In this document: positions 35,402-43,983 of the stretch, in pieces
Layout: every line of letters begins with the position of its first letter
How positions within the stretch are numbered: position 1 is the stretch's first letter
Assembly (NCBI GenBank): GCA_031430595.1
Contig: JANPBU010000021.1
Span: 1 to 64,000, forward strand
Direction of reading: 5' to 3'
DNA from: JANNBN01 sp031430595
GTDB taxonomy: Bacteria; Actinomycetota; Acidimicrobiia; Acidimicrobiales; JANYDT01
DNA length: 64,000 nt
The notes under the pieces: generated by a model
What the model was told of the DNA's origin: nothing
Databases searched by the model: none
What the model saw: only the letters and a program-made list of their open reading frames with translations
Made by a program: the position numbers and the translations under genes

Positions 35402-37601
35402 CGCGTCCGATGACATCGATCGCCGGTCTGCCGCATACCGTTTGGTTTCCGGTTTCGGCGAAGCGCCATGGCAAGTTCACGGTGCAATCACGCTCGGTCT
35501 GGCGGCCGCCATGCTTCCAGCGATCATGCAACAACTTCTGCCTAGGCAGGCTGCAGCGTGGACGATCCTTCTCGCACTCTTTGGCTTGGCGTTAAGCGCT
35601 TCGGGCGGGGCCAAACGACTTCGAATCAACGAAGCAATTCCAACCGATCCGGTAGTGCTTTTCATTGGCTACGTCGGGGTATTGCTTGCCGGTGCCGGAC
35701 CATTTCTTTGGTGGGCGTGGTCGGGTCGATCATCAAGCAATACGGTCGCGTTTCTTGCCGCCGCTGCGTCAAGCGTTGGGTTGTTGTTGGCCACACGAAG
35801 CGGGTTACTTGTCGCGCTAGTCGGTTCGCTGTTACTCGTCGGAGTAGCTTCAGGCTCGGGCGCGAACCGCCTGGTTCTAGCAATAGCGCTGATGGCGATT
35901 CTCTGCGCTGCGGCCTGCTTCGGTTCGATGGCCGGGCCAAAAGCATCGGGTCCGAACGCATCCGGTCCGAAAGCAACCGGGCCCAAGACCCCCGAGTCGT
36001 TACTGAGCCAAACGTCGGCATTTACCAAGTTGCCTCGATTAGCCATCGCAGCCGTTGCGTTGGCGAGCATCTTCCTTGGTTTGCTGGTTGAAGGTCCGCT
36101 GACAACTGGCCTCGATCGATTAAGTAGTACACAAAGTGCAGCCCAGCGACGCTCAACGGGTGGGGGTGCAGGGTTACGCAACGGCGAACCGCAGAACCCA
36201 CTTTTCCGGAAAGGGTCGAAGGCCGCCGATGGAACACTTCAATACGCAGACTCGTTCAACATCGACCAGTTCGGCGCGCTGTCGACAGCCGAGGTGATTC
36301 GTGTGAGTTACTTCATGCGACCCCTTGGTTACGGGTCGCTGTTTCCGACGTTACTTCGTGGTCAAGCCTTTGATACCTGGGATGGTCGCGGATGGTCGGC
36401 GAATACTACGAAGGTCACCCGAAGTAGCGGAAACGTGCTCTTCGATCGAACCGAGGCTGGTGACTTTGAGCCCCTGATAAGCGGAGCTCAAGTGAACCTT
36501 CTCGGCGGGTCATCTGACCTTGTGTTTGGTGAAGGCCGAATCGCCTCGGTTGACGTGGCGACCAACGATGTTTTCGTTAGTCTCGACGAAACCATTCGAA
36601 CGACGTCTCCCATGGGAAAGGGGTCTCGTTATGTGGTGTTCAGTTCGCGTCACCCCTGGCGCGACGGCGGACCACCCACACCTCTTTCGAGCCTGAATGA
36701 AGGTATTGCGCTGTTTGAACCATACGGGGTTCGTCCAGAGCACCTCGATACCACCGCCCTTTCGCAACGAACTCGATCACTGGCCTTACAGCTCGGAAAC
36801 GATGCCCCGTCGATTGAGGGCGTCGAGCGAAACATTGAGCGTTGGTTGGCGGCGAACACCGGATATGACTTTACCGCCCGACAGAAACCGGCGACCGGCG
36901 ACGTTGTCGACGATTTTCTTTTTGAATCGAAACGCGGATGGTGCGAGCAGATTGCGACCGCAACAGTCATGATGCTTCGGGCCAATGGAATACCTGCGCG
37001 CCTAGCAACGGGGTATAAGCCAAGCGTGACTGAACGTGACGGAAGTTTGATGGCGTTGAGCCGAGATGCTCATGCTTGGGTCGAAATGTACCTTCCGGGG
37101 CGAGGGTGGGCACCCCGTGACCCAACGTCGATCGTGCCAGTGGTAAACGCTCCACCTATCGTCAAGCCTCAACAGTCGTCGCTGAGCGGAAAGACCCTGC
37201 TGGTGGCAGCTGCGCTGATGTTCGTGCTTGGCCTGTCAATGTTCGCGTTGCGCCGAGTCGCCCAACGACTGGTTCAGTTCATATTGGTCAAATTGGGGTG
37301 GGCCCGCCCCGAGCCTGATTGGTGGGAAGCACACGTAGCAACGTTAGAACAGCTTGGCGAGCGTCGCGGTGTGGCGCGTGATGCGACCCAAACACTTTCG
37401 GAATTTGGGGCCAGTCTTCATACTGCTACGTTCACAGATGATCGCGTTAACACGCTGGTGTCGGTGCTAGAACGCGAGCGGTTTGGTGATGAACTATTGC
37501 AAGCAAGCGATACCGAGCGTGCATGGGTCGAGGCAACACTTTCAGATCTTGACCGGGCGTACCCCGTGACTACTTCCTCAGCGAGAAAGAACAAACGCTG
37601 A
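35391..37601 (+). CDS. TgpA-type membrane transglutaminase-like protein
   Basis: About 736 residues from ATG 35391. The N-terminal third has about seven membrane helices (DUF3488 type), interrupted by a GPKASGPNASGPKATGPK repeat at about residues 181-198. An extracytoplasmic domain with a transglutaminase core follows: catalytic Cys in SKRGWCEQIATATVMMLRANGIPARLATGY, His in DAHAWVEMYLPGRGW, Asp in PRDPTS. A further helix (LLVAAALMFVLGLSMFAL) and a cytoplasmic DUF4129-like tail come last. It is the third gene of the MoxR-DUF58-TgpA operon and probably works on the cell envelope. Its end overlaps the convergent fibronectin gene by 24 bp. Confidence 0.88.
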   Translation: MTANASDDIDRRSAAYRLVSGFGEAPWQVHGAITLGLAAAMLPAIMQQLLPRQAAAWTILLALFGLALSASGGAKRLRINEAIPTDPVVLFIGYVGVLLAGAGPFLWWAWSGRSSSNTVAFLAAAASSVGLLLATRSGLLVALVGSLLLVGVASGSGANRLVLAIALMAILCAAACFGSMAGPKASGPNASGPKATGPKTPESLLSQTSAFTKLPRLAIAAVALASIFLGLLVEGPLTTGLDRLSSTQSAAQRRSTGGGAGLRNGEPQNPLFRKGSKAADGTLQYADSFNIDQFGALSTAEVIRVSYFMRPLGYGSLFPTLLRGQAFDTWDGRGWSANTTKVTRSSGNVLFDRTEAGDFEPLISGAQVNLLGGSSDLVFGEGRIASVDVATNDVFVSLDETIRTTSPMGKGSRYVVFSSRHPWRDGGPPTPLSSLNEGIALFEPYGVRPEHLDTTALSQRTRSLALQLGNDAPSIEGVERNIERWLAANTGYDFTARQKPATGDVVDDFLFESKRGWCEQIATATVMMLRANGIPARLATGYKPSVTERDGSLMALSRDAHAWVEMYLPGRGWAPRDPTSIVPVVNAPPIVKPQQSSLSGKTLLVAAALMFVLGLSMFALRRVAQRLVQFILVKLGWARPEPDWWEAHVATLEQLGERRGVARDATQTLSEFGASLHTATFTDDRVNTLVSVLERERFGDELLQASDTERAWVEATLSDLDRAYPVTTSSARKNKR

Positions 37602-38924
37602 GCTGGTGGGGTTGATTCCGTTGCCACCAATGAACACCTGACTTGGCTGAATTGGTTGGCCGTTGATGAAGAGGCGAACCGTAAGCTTGGTGATGCAGCG
37701 GCCATCGAAACGCAGCGAATCGATGTCGTAGGCGTTAAGAAACGAAAACGATGTGGTTGTGCGCCCTTTTGAAACCGAGTCTGAGTCAGGCTCAAGGTAG
37801 AAACCTACGACGGGCAACGTTGTTTGTCCGGTTACCGAACCACTGATTCGAATTGGCGTGACCGACGGATTGTACGTACGTAGATGAATCGCTCGTCCGT
37901 CGGTCCAGATGTACACCCCGGCCGGTGCCCCAGCGGCAAGCTGGCGGGGTACCCCGAGTAACGTCGGATTCCAGGCGCGGCTGGTGCAGCGAGATGCCAC
38001 CTTGAGGGCCGGAACGTCAACAGGTGACGGTAACGGGAGAATCGTTGTAGTGGTCGCGAGCGTTGTTGGTGCCTGGGTCGGCGGAGGAAGCGTAACCGGA
38101 GGCTGGGTGATGCGCACGATTTTTGGTGGCACCGAGATCACAGCAGAACTTGCAATATCTGACAGTGAGCCACTCTTCGGAATTGCCTGCACAAACACCA
38201 CGTAAGAAAAACCAGGCTTGAGGCCCGAGATCAGCGTTGAACCAACTAGGCCAACATCTGTCTTTCGTGATGAAGGCGACGTCGTGAGGCGATACCCCTT
38301 GATCTCAACATTCGGTTTGGCCACCGGGGGCAGCCACGAAACCGAAGCTTGTTCCGTTCCGATTATTGCAGCGGTCACATTTGTCGGGGGGTTCGGTCGA
38401 AGGTTCGCAGGGTTTGGTAATTCGACGGTGTTACTCGGTTGCGAAACTTCACTAATGACGTTGGCGCTTTGCGCTTGCACGGTAAAGAAGTAGGTGCGAT
38501 CGAGTTTGAGGTTACGAAAGTTGACGCTGGTGGTGTTGCCGTTAACGGTCAGCAGGTTCGTCGTTGGGATGGCGTCGGCTGAGTTAGACAAAATCTGAAC
38601 CCGGTAGTTTTGAACCGGCTGCGAAGCCAACTGTGGAGGAAGCCACGAAACCCGAATCTCATTGTCCCTTACCTGTTGGGCCTGAACCACCTGCGGCGCA
38701 GACAACACGAGTGCCGGAGTCGTGGTTGCTTGCGCTTGAACAGGGGTTGAGGTGAGCAGACCAATGCCAACCGCTGAACTCATCGTAAGCACGAGTGTGG
38801 TGGCGATGAGACGGCTCAACGAAGTTGACCTGACTGGCGAAGTTGACCCTACCGGCGAAGTTGGCATGCACTGATTCTGGTGCTGACCTGCGATGGAGTC
38901 ATCAGCAAGATGTGATGTTTTCAT
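37578..38924 (-). CDS. Secreted protein with two fibronectin type III domains
   Basis: About 448 residues from ATG 38924. The N-terminus holds TSPVGS/TSPVRS repeats followed by a signal peptide (LIATTLVLTMSSAVGIGLL, cleavage near VQAQA). Fibronectin III domains lie at about 80-165 (EIRVSWLPP, NYRVQILS) and 175-265 (ASVSWLPP, IKGYRLTTSP). A Pro/Thr linker (PPVTLPPPTQAPTTLATTTT) leads to a C-terminal region with Cys residues (VASRCTSRAWNP, FDGRCITKL) that may form a disulfide. It is likely a cell-surface protein. The last 24 bp overlap the transglutaminase gene on the other strand. Confidence 0.8.
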   Translation of the reverse strand: MKTSHLADDSIAGQHQNQCMPTSPVGSTSPVRSTSLSRLIATTLVLTMSSAVGIGLLTSTPVQAQATTTPALVLSAPQVVQAQQVRDNEIRVSWLPPQLASQPVQNYRVQILSNSADAIPTTNLLTVNGNTTSVNFRNLKLDRTYFFTVQAQSANVISEVSQPSNTVELPNPANLRPNPPTNVTAAIIGTEQASVSWLPPVAKPNVEIKGYRLTTSPSSRKTDVGLVGSTLISGLKPGFSYVVFVQAIPKSGSLSDIASSAVISVPPKIVRITQPPVTLPPPTQAPTTLATTTTILPLPSPVDVPALKVASRCTSRAWNPTLLGVPRQLAAGAPAGVYIWTDGRAIHLRTYNPSVTPIRISGSVTGQTTLPVVGFYLEPDSDSVSKGRTTTSFSFLNAYDIDSLRFDGRCITKLTVRLFINGQPIQPSQVFIGGNGINPTSSAFVLSR

Positions 38925-38956
38925 GATCACTTAGGGTGAACGAGCAGAGTGATCTC

Positions 38957-39310
38957 ATGGATCATGATGAATCTAGCCCTCTTTCTGCCCGTTTTCGGGC
39001 AGAAACCTTGCTTTTGACCTTTGCTCTGGTTGAAGATGTGCAGCGCATGTCAGAGTTCGATGATTTGCTTGACCAACTTGAACGAACCACCCTTCTTCCC
39101 AGAGGGGTACTTGCTCGGGTAGTTGGGGAGGTTATTGAGTATCAAAGCGAAGGTATCGAAACCTTCGTAAGGCGGCGCCATACCGAGTTACAGCACGACG
39201 GTTTTGCGAATGAGGCCATCTGGCCTCAGATCTCAGCCGACTTGCGCCTCCGTCGGTTTAGTGCCCCCGCATTGACTATGCGTCAACTTCGTCGATTGGT
39301 CTACGGCTAG
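38957..39310 (+). CDS. Small hypothetical protein
   Basis: About 117 residues from ATG 38957; GTG 38936 is an in-frame alternative that would nearly touch the divergent fibronectin-protein start. It is a charged, Leu/Arg-rich helical protein (LLLTFALVEDVQRMSEFDDLLDQLERTTLLPRGVLARVVGEVIEY) without membrane helices. I do not recognise the family. The intergenic space to the divergent gene is only about 32 bp, so promoters must overlap. glmS follows 69 bp downstream. Confidence 0.55.
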   Translation: MDHDESSPLSARFRAETLLLTFALVEDVQRMSEFDDLLDQLERTTLLPRGVLARVVGEVIEYQSEGIETFVRRRHTELQHDGFANEAIWPQISADLRLRRFSAPALTMRQLRRLVYG

Positions 39311-39379
39311 CCCGGTGTTGCTGCTTCGGCCAGTTAGTTCGGCTTGCCGCTTCGGTTCATTAAGAAAGAGATCTTGCCC

Positions 39380-41197
39380 ATGTGTGGAATTGTTGGTTAT
39401 ATCGGCCCTAAAGACGGTCTTCCCATCTTGCTTGAAGGATTGCAGCGCGTTGAGTATCGCGGCTACGACTCCGCCGGCGTAGCCCTCATCACAGCAAAGG
39501 GCGAACTGCAGGTCATCAAGAAGAAGGGAAAGGTTCGTGAGCTCGAACAGGCGATACCCAAAAAGTTGGGTGGACACCCAGCTATTGGACACACCCGCTG
39601 GGCCACGCATGGTGAGCCAAGCGACAGCAATGCCCACCCCCATGTTTCAGGAACCGTTGCGCTTGTTCATAACGGAATCATCGAGAACGCAGCCGAACTT
39701 CGCATGAAGCTTGAGGCAGACGGGTTCGAATTTCTTTCAGAAACCGATACCGAAACACTGGTGCACCTGATTGCGCGAGACCGTGCTGCCGGCATGGACT
39801 TGGAAGATGCAGTTCGACATACGTTGTCAATGGTCGAGGGCACCTACGGACTTTGTGTGATCGATTCGACCCAACCCGATCGAATCGTCATCGCCCGAAA
39901 CGGCTCGCCCGTCATCATTGGTATCGGCGATAAGGAAATGCTCGTCGGATCAGACGTGACGGCCATGGTGCGGTACACAAAGCAGGTTGTTCCGCTCGAC
40001 GACGGTGAGATGGCAGTGCTTACCGCTGACGGATACCGAACGTTTCAACTTGACGCGACCCCCACACAGAAACGTGTTCTTGACGTCACCTGGGATATCG
40101 AACAACTTGATAAAGGTGGTTTCGATCACTTCCTCCGCAAGGAAATTCACGAGCAGCCAGATGCGATTGAACGTGCGCTTCGGGGTCGCCTTGATGAGCG
40201 ATTCAATACGGCGAAATTGGGTGGTGTCAACATGACAGCCCGCGAACTTATGGGCATCCGTCGAGTCAAGTTTCTTGGTTGTGGGACGGCACTGAACGCG
40301 GGAATCGCAGGCGCGCAGATGATCGAGAATATGGCGCGGATTCCGGCCGACGCAGAATCGGCGAGCGAGTTCCGATATCGCAATCCGGTGATCGAACCCG
40401 ACGTGCTGTACGTTGCTGTTTCTCAATCGGGCGAAACCGCCGACACACTCGCAGCTGTCATGGAAATCAAGCGCAAAGGTGGGCAGGTGATGGCGGTCGT
40501 GAACGTCGTCGGTTCAACGATTGCACGTGAGTGCGACGGCATTTACATGCATGCCGGACCCGAAGTGAGTGTTGCCTCTACGAAGGTGTTCACCTCGATG
40601 CTCGTTTCGTTCGCGCTCTTAGGCCTACACCTTGGCCGGGTACGAGATCTTGGGCCGCTCGAAGGTAAGCGAATCATCGAAGGCCTGAAAGATCTTCCGA
40701 GCGCTGTTCGTGGTGCCCTCGCCCTTGAAACGCAAATCGCTGATATTGCCGAAAAATACAAAGACTGCTCATCGATGTTTTTCATTGGCCGGAATACCGG
40801 GTACCCCATTGCTTTGGAAGGCGCCCTGAAGTTGAAGGAAATTAGTTACATCCACGCCGAAGCGTATGCAGCGAGTGAGTTGAAGCACGGGCCGATTGCT
40901 TTGATTTCTGAGCAGTTTCCAACCGTCGTTGTGCTTCCCGATGATGAGCTGTTTGAAAAGAACCTCAGTTCGATTCAACAAGTACGCGCACGTAAGGGTC
41001 CGGTCATAGCGGTGACGCAACGACCTATCGATGCGTCGCTGGCCGATGACATCATCATGGTTCCATCGGTTACTGATGAACTCAATCCCATCGTGTTGAA
41101 CATTCCGCTTCAGCTACTCGCCTACTACGCGGCAATCAAACTGGGCCGTGATGTCGACCAACCCCGCAATCTCGCAAAATCTGTCACCGTCGAGTAG
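39380..41197 (+). CDS. glmS: Glutamine-fructose-6-phosphate aminotransferase (isomerizing)
   Basis: 605 residues. Makes glucosamine-6-phosphate from fructose-6-phosphate and glutamine, the first step to UDP-GlcNAc and peptidoglycan. ATG 39380 places the catalytic Cys directly after Met (MCGIVGYIG), as required for the class II glutamine amidotransferase. Other motifs are RVEYRGYDSAG, GHTRWATHGEPS and HNGIIEN. The two SIS domains follow (FLGCGTALNAGIAGAQMIE, SQSGETADT; FIGRNTGYPIALEGALKLKE, ELKHGPIALI) with the C-terminal QPRNLAKSVTVE. I see no glmS ribozyme upstream, as expected outside Firmicutes. Confidence 0.96.
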   Translation: MCGIVGYIGPKDGLPILLEGLQRVEYRGYDSAGVALITAKGELQVIKKKGKVRELEQAIPKKLGGHPAIGHTRWATHGEPSDSNAHPHVSGTVALVHNGIIENAAELRMKLEADGFEFLSETDTETLVHLIARDRAAGMDLEDAVRHTLSMVEGTYGLCVIDSTQPDRIVIARNGSPVIIGIGDKEMLVGSDVTAMVRYTKQVVPLDDGEMAVLTADGYRTFQLDATPTQKRVLDVTWDIEQLDKGGFDHFLRKEIHEQPDAIERALRGRLDERFNTAKLGGVNMTARELMGIRRVKFLGCGTALNAGIAGAQMIENMARIPADAESASEFRYRNPVIEPDVLYVAVSQSGETADTLAAVMEIKRKGGQVMAVVNVVGSTIARECDGIYMHAGPEVSVASTKVFTSMLVSFALLGLHLGRVRDLGPLEGKRIIEGLKDLPSAVRGALALETQIADIAEKYKDCSSMFFIGRNTGYPIALEGALKLKEISYIHAEAYAASELKHGPIALISEQFPTVVVLPDDELFEKNLSSIQQVRARKGPVIAVTQRPIDASLADDIIMVPSVTDELNPIVLNIPLQLLAYYAAIKLGRDVDQPRNLAKSVTVE

Positions 41198-41208
41198 CCA
41201 ATGCCCGC

Positions 41209-41229
41209 GGGTTGGGGTTGGGGTTGGGG
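41209..41229 (+). repeat. TTGGGG telomere-like repeat, G-quadruplex-capable
   Basis: Four G-runs (41209-41211, 41214-41217, 41220-41223, 41226-41229) are separated by TT, with more G-runs to about 41255. It lies between the converging ends of glmS and the DUF1501 gene. By sequence this meets the usual criterion for an intramolecular G-quadruplex on the plus strand, which is the sense strand for glmS read-through transcripts. Confidence 0.75.
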
Positions 41230-41256
41230 TAGCGGGTGCAGGTGCGGGGGGTGGGT

Positions 41257-42570
41257 TTATACGCGTAGGAGGCCGTCGATGACTGTCGAACCTTTTCCTG
41301 CGGTCTCGTCGACGGGGGCGCCGAGCCAGCCGGTTCCTAGGGTTGCGTAGTAGTCCGTCATCGACGTGGTCGCCGCGACATTCCCATCTTCGTTGCGCTT
41401 ACCAAAGTCAGGTGAGGTTCCGTATCGGCCCGGGTTGACCGCGCCGGCGAGCATCATTGTCGATGCGGTTCCGTGGTCGGTGCCCTGGCCATTTGCCTCT
41501 GGGCGTCGGCCAAATTCACTGGTGGTCGCTACGAGCACTCGGTCAGCCAACCCGTTGTCGGCAAGGTCATCGAGGAACGCAGCGAGCGCATTCCCAAATT
41601 CATTCATTAACTCAGAGTGCGCACCGGGTTGATTGTCGTGAGTGTCAAAACTTCCCCACGGCACATGGAACACCTTCATGCCAACGTTGAGGCTGATCAG
41701 TTGTCGGGTGAGAGCGAGTGACCTGCTGAGTTCAGTATCGGGATATCGCTTCGGGCGCTCACCCAACTTCGTGATGTTTTTGAGCAGACCCAACCCGTCT
41801 CCCATGTTTGCCCTGGCGAGTTCGATCAGGCGATCAGGTTCTTCTCCAATTCCGAGTGAGCGCCCTTTTTCGATGGTTGGATACATCTGAAGCGACGTAC
41901 GCAGACGTTTTTCTAGCGGTTCGTCTTTAGCCAGTTGGCTTACCAGATCGACCTGGGGTAGCGACACTGTCGAGGCCGACGCGGTTACCAAGGCCTGAGT
42001 AGATCCGTAGCCCATACTCACACCGGTGATGGCCTCATCGCCACGAAGTTCATCGCAACAACGTCCAAGAAAGCCGGTTGAGTAGTTGCTTGTTCCGTCA
42101 GGGTCTGACTGCCACCACCGTTGCATCATCGTGAAGTGAGAAAGGTCGGGTTTAGCTACACCGACAGCTTCAACAAAAGCGAGCCGTTCGGCGACGACAC
42201 CGAGCCCTTTCGGGACGGCGTACTTATCGTCAAGTTTGACCATCTGATCGTCGGCCAACCAGATACGGTCACGAAGTTTGCGAAATTTTCCGTCTCCATA
42301 CGGGACGAGTGTTGCGAACCCATCGTTGCCACCCTTGAGTTCGATGACAACAAGAATGTGATCGTTGGCCTTCGCCTTTGGAGCAGCTCTTCCCGAACTC
42401 TTCGTTTGTTTCGCGCCGACTGCTTGTTTCGAAGCTGGTGCGGCTGCCGCGGGGTCGCTGTCAGAAAAGCAACCGGCAAGTAGGCTGCTTGCACCTAGAG
42501 CTCCGGTTGATAGCCCAAGCATTTGAAGCAGACGCCGTCGCGAAATTTGAGGAACTTGATCGGTAATCAT
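41257..42570 (-). CDS. DUF1501 family protein, Tat/lipoprotein signal
   Basis: About 437 residues from ATG 42570, which overlaps the upstream DUF1800 stop (ATGA). The N-terminus is a twin-arginine signal (SRRRLLQMLGLSTGALGASSL) ending in the lipobox LLAGC. The body is the DUF1501 alkaline-phosphatase-like fold (ILVVIELKGGNDGFATLVPYGD, SHFTMMQRWW, TSEFGRRPEANGQGTDHGTAS). DUF1501 and DUF1800 proteins occur together in many bacteria; their function is unknown, with proposed sulfatase-like activity. It is exported and membrane-anchored. Confidence 0.9.
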   Translation of the reverse strand: MITDQVPQISRRRLLQMLGLSTGALGASSLLAGCFSDSDPAAAAPASKQAVGAKQTKSSGRAAPKAKANDHILVVIELKGGNDGFATLVPYGDGKFRKLRDRIWLADDQMVKLDDKYAVPKGLGVVAERLAFVEAVGVAKPDLSHFTMMQRWWQSDPDGTSNYSTGFLGRCCDELRGDEAITGVSMGYGSTQALVTASASTVSLPQVDLVSQLAKDEPLEKRLRTSLQMYPTIEKGRSLGIGEEPDRLIELARANMGDGLGLLKNITKLGERPKRYPDTELSRSLALTRQLISLNVGMKVFHVPWGSFDTHDNQPGAHSELMNEFGNALAAFLDDLADNGLADRVLVATTSEFGRRPEANGQGTDHGTASTMMLAGAVNPGRYGTSPDFGKRNEDGNVAATTSMTDYYATLGTGWLGAPVDETAGKGSTVIDGLLRV

Positions 42571-43826
42571 GCGAGTTGAAACTCCGGTGAGCAAAGCGCT
42601 GTCGTGATAAGTCGACGCGAAACGGATAGGGCATCTGCAGCGCCAGCCGAAGCAAGAGCAGCGTCGTGGAGCGTGGCTTTCGTAGCTGCACTTACTTCAT
42701 GTATACAACAACGCTTCAAAGTGGCTGCCACAAGATCGGTCCCGCTACCAGCGTCGATCGGCGTCATTTTCCAAGATTGACTCCATGCATACGAAGCTCG
42801 CGAGAGTTGTTGGCTGGCCGAAAGCCACTTGGCCCCGCTTGGCCATCCGGCAACGTTTGGCGGCTTGAACGGAAGTTGATCGAGTTGTTCGAGCGTCCAT
42901 GGCTGAATATCGCCATCTTCGTCGGGTCTGAAAGGGCCGAATGCATGGGCCGAAGCGATGAACCATTCAATGGCATATCGGGGGCGGTTCAGCCGAGCAT
43001 TCAGAAATTCTTCATTTCGAACAATTGCTTCGACTAGTGGGCGAATTTCGTATCCGCTGCTTCGAAACCCGTCGGCCAACAAGCCAAGTTGTTCGTTTGA
43101 GGGTGCAACACCAACGAGATATCGATAGATCTTTGCGGCGATGAAGGGGGCACAAGATGGCTGCTCGCACAAAATGTTGACGATGTCGTTCACGTCGAAT
43201 TTGCCCCGGCGACCTAGGAAAACGACCTCTCCGCCCAGGCCGTTTTCGGCGTTGTAGGTGACCTGGGTTGATTCGTAGTCAACTTGCCAGCCAGCCAAGG
43301 CCAATGCGCTGGATTTTATATCTGCTTCGGAATAGTTGCCTCGGCCGAGCGAGAAAAGTTCCATGGATTCTCGAGCAAGGTTTTCATTGGGGGCTTCAAC
43401 CGTTGAATCCGCAGAGTCCAGGTAGATCAACATGGCTGCGTCGTTCATGATCGATGCAAACAGAGTTTTGAAGTTTCCTAATGCATGCTCGCGGAACAAG
43501 CCTTGCTGACGGTGCAGCATGGTCTGTTGCCCTACCTTTTCCGAAGAGGTAGCAAAATGACCATGCCAGAACCACGTCATTTTTTCGTGAAGGCCACCGT
43601 TGGGGTTACGAAGATTGTCGACCCAGCCGCGAAGGTGCGGGTCCCAATCTTCCTTTCCGACCTGCTCAGGATTGAGCGCCAGCGGAGACGCCGCTAGAGC
43701 CCAGTCAATAGCCGACGAGGACGCTTTTGGGCCTTGCGTCGCGAATCGATCAACGAGTTCGGCGGTGGGGCCGAAGCTGAGCCGACGAAGAACATGTGCG
43801 GTCAACGCTTGAGGTGTTGGTGCCAT
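42567..43826 (-). CDS. DUF1800 family protein
   Basis: 419 residues. HVLRRLSFGPTAELVDRF at the N-terminus, EKMTWFWHGHFATSSEKV, NENLARESMELFSLGRGNYSEADIK and PPNVAGWPSGAKWLS are the family signatures. No signal peptide is evident, though homologues are often exported with DUF1501 partners. It is the first gene of a two-gene operon with DUF1501 and is flanked upstream by a C-rich repeat and a strong hairpin. Confidence 0.9.
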   Translation of the reverse strand: MAPTPQALTAHVLRRLSFGPTAELVDRFATQGPKASSSAIDWALAASPLALNPEQVGKEDWDPHLRGWVDNLRNPNGGLHEKMTWFWHGHFATSSEKVGQQTMLHRQQGLFREHALGNFKTLFASIMNDAAMLIYLDSADSTVEAPNENLARESMELFSLGRGNYSEADIKSSALALAGWQVDYESTQVTYNAENGLGGEVVFLGRRGKFDVNDIVNILCEQPSCAPFIAAKIYRYLVGVAPSNEQLGLLADGFRSSGYEIRPLVEAIVRNEEFLNARLNRPRYAIEWFIASAHAFGPFRPDEDGDIQPWTLEQLDQLPFKPPNVAGWPSGAKWLSASQQLSRASYAWSQSWKMTPIDAGSGTDLVAATLKRCCIHEVSAATKATLHDAALASAGAADALSVSRRLITTALCSPEFQLA

Positions 43827-43874
43827 AACTCAGAAGCTACGAAACCGCACCTGAAGCGAACATGAACAAGTCAA

Positions 43875-43910
43875 CCCCCACCACCCCCACCACCCCCACC
43901 ACCCCCACCA
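43875..43910 (-). repeat. Four CCCCCACCA tandem repeats, G-quadruplex-capable on the minus strand
   Basis: Four perfect 9-bp units fill 43875-43910. The minus strand reads TGGTGGGGG four times, enough for a G-quadruplex. The tract lies about 50 bp upstream of the DUF1800 start and just past the hairpin at 43915-43959, so it would be in the leader or promoter of the DUF1800-DUF1501 operon. Confidence 0.8.
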
Positions 43911-43914
43911 CCAC

Positions 43915-43959
43915 TAATTGGAGGAATTCCGGCTGAACAAGCCGGAATTCCTCCAATTA
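43915..43959. terminator. Perfect 20-bp hairpin between thiolase and DUF1800 genes
   Basis: Bases 43915-43934 and 43940-43959 are perfect reverse complements around the loop GAACA. It begins 24 bp beyond the thiolase stop on the minus strand. No T-tract follows on either strand, so it is either an atypical terminator or a protein-binding palindrome. Confidence 0.65.
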
Positions 43960-43983
43960 ACGGCAAAAAGGTGCTCGGCTCGG

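Noticed and set aside
39311..39379. glmS ribozyme upstream of glmS
   Set aside because: Only 69 bases precede the start, too short for the ribozyme, which is also not expected in actinobacteria.
43875..43910. CCCCCACCA repeats as a CRISPR or iteron array
   Set aside because: Units are directly adjacent without spacers and only nine bases long; this is a simple tandem repeat.
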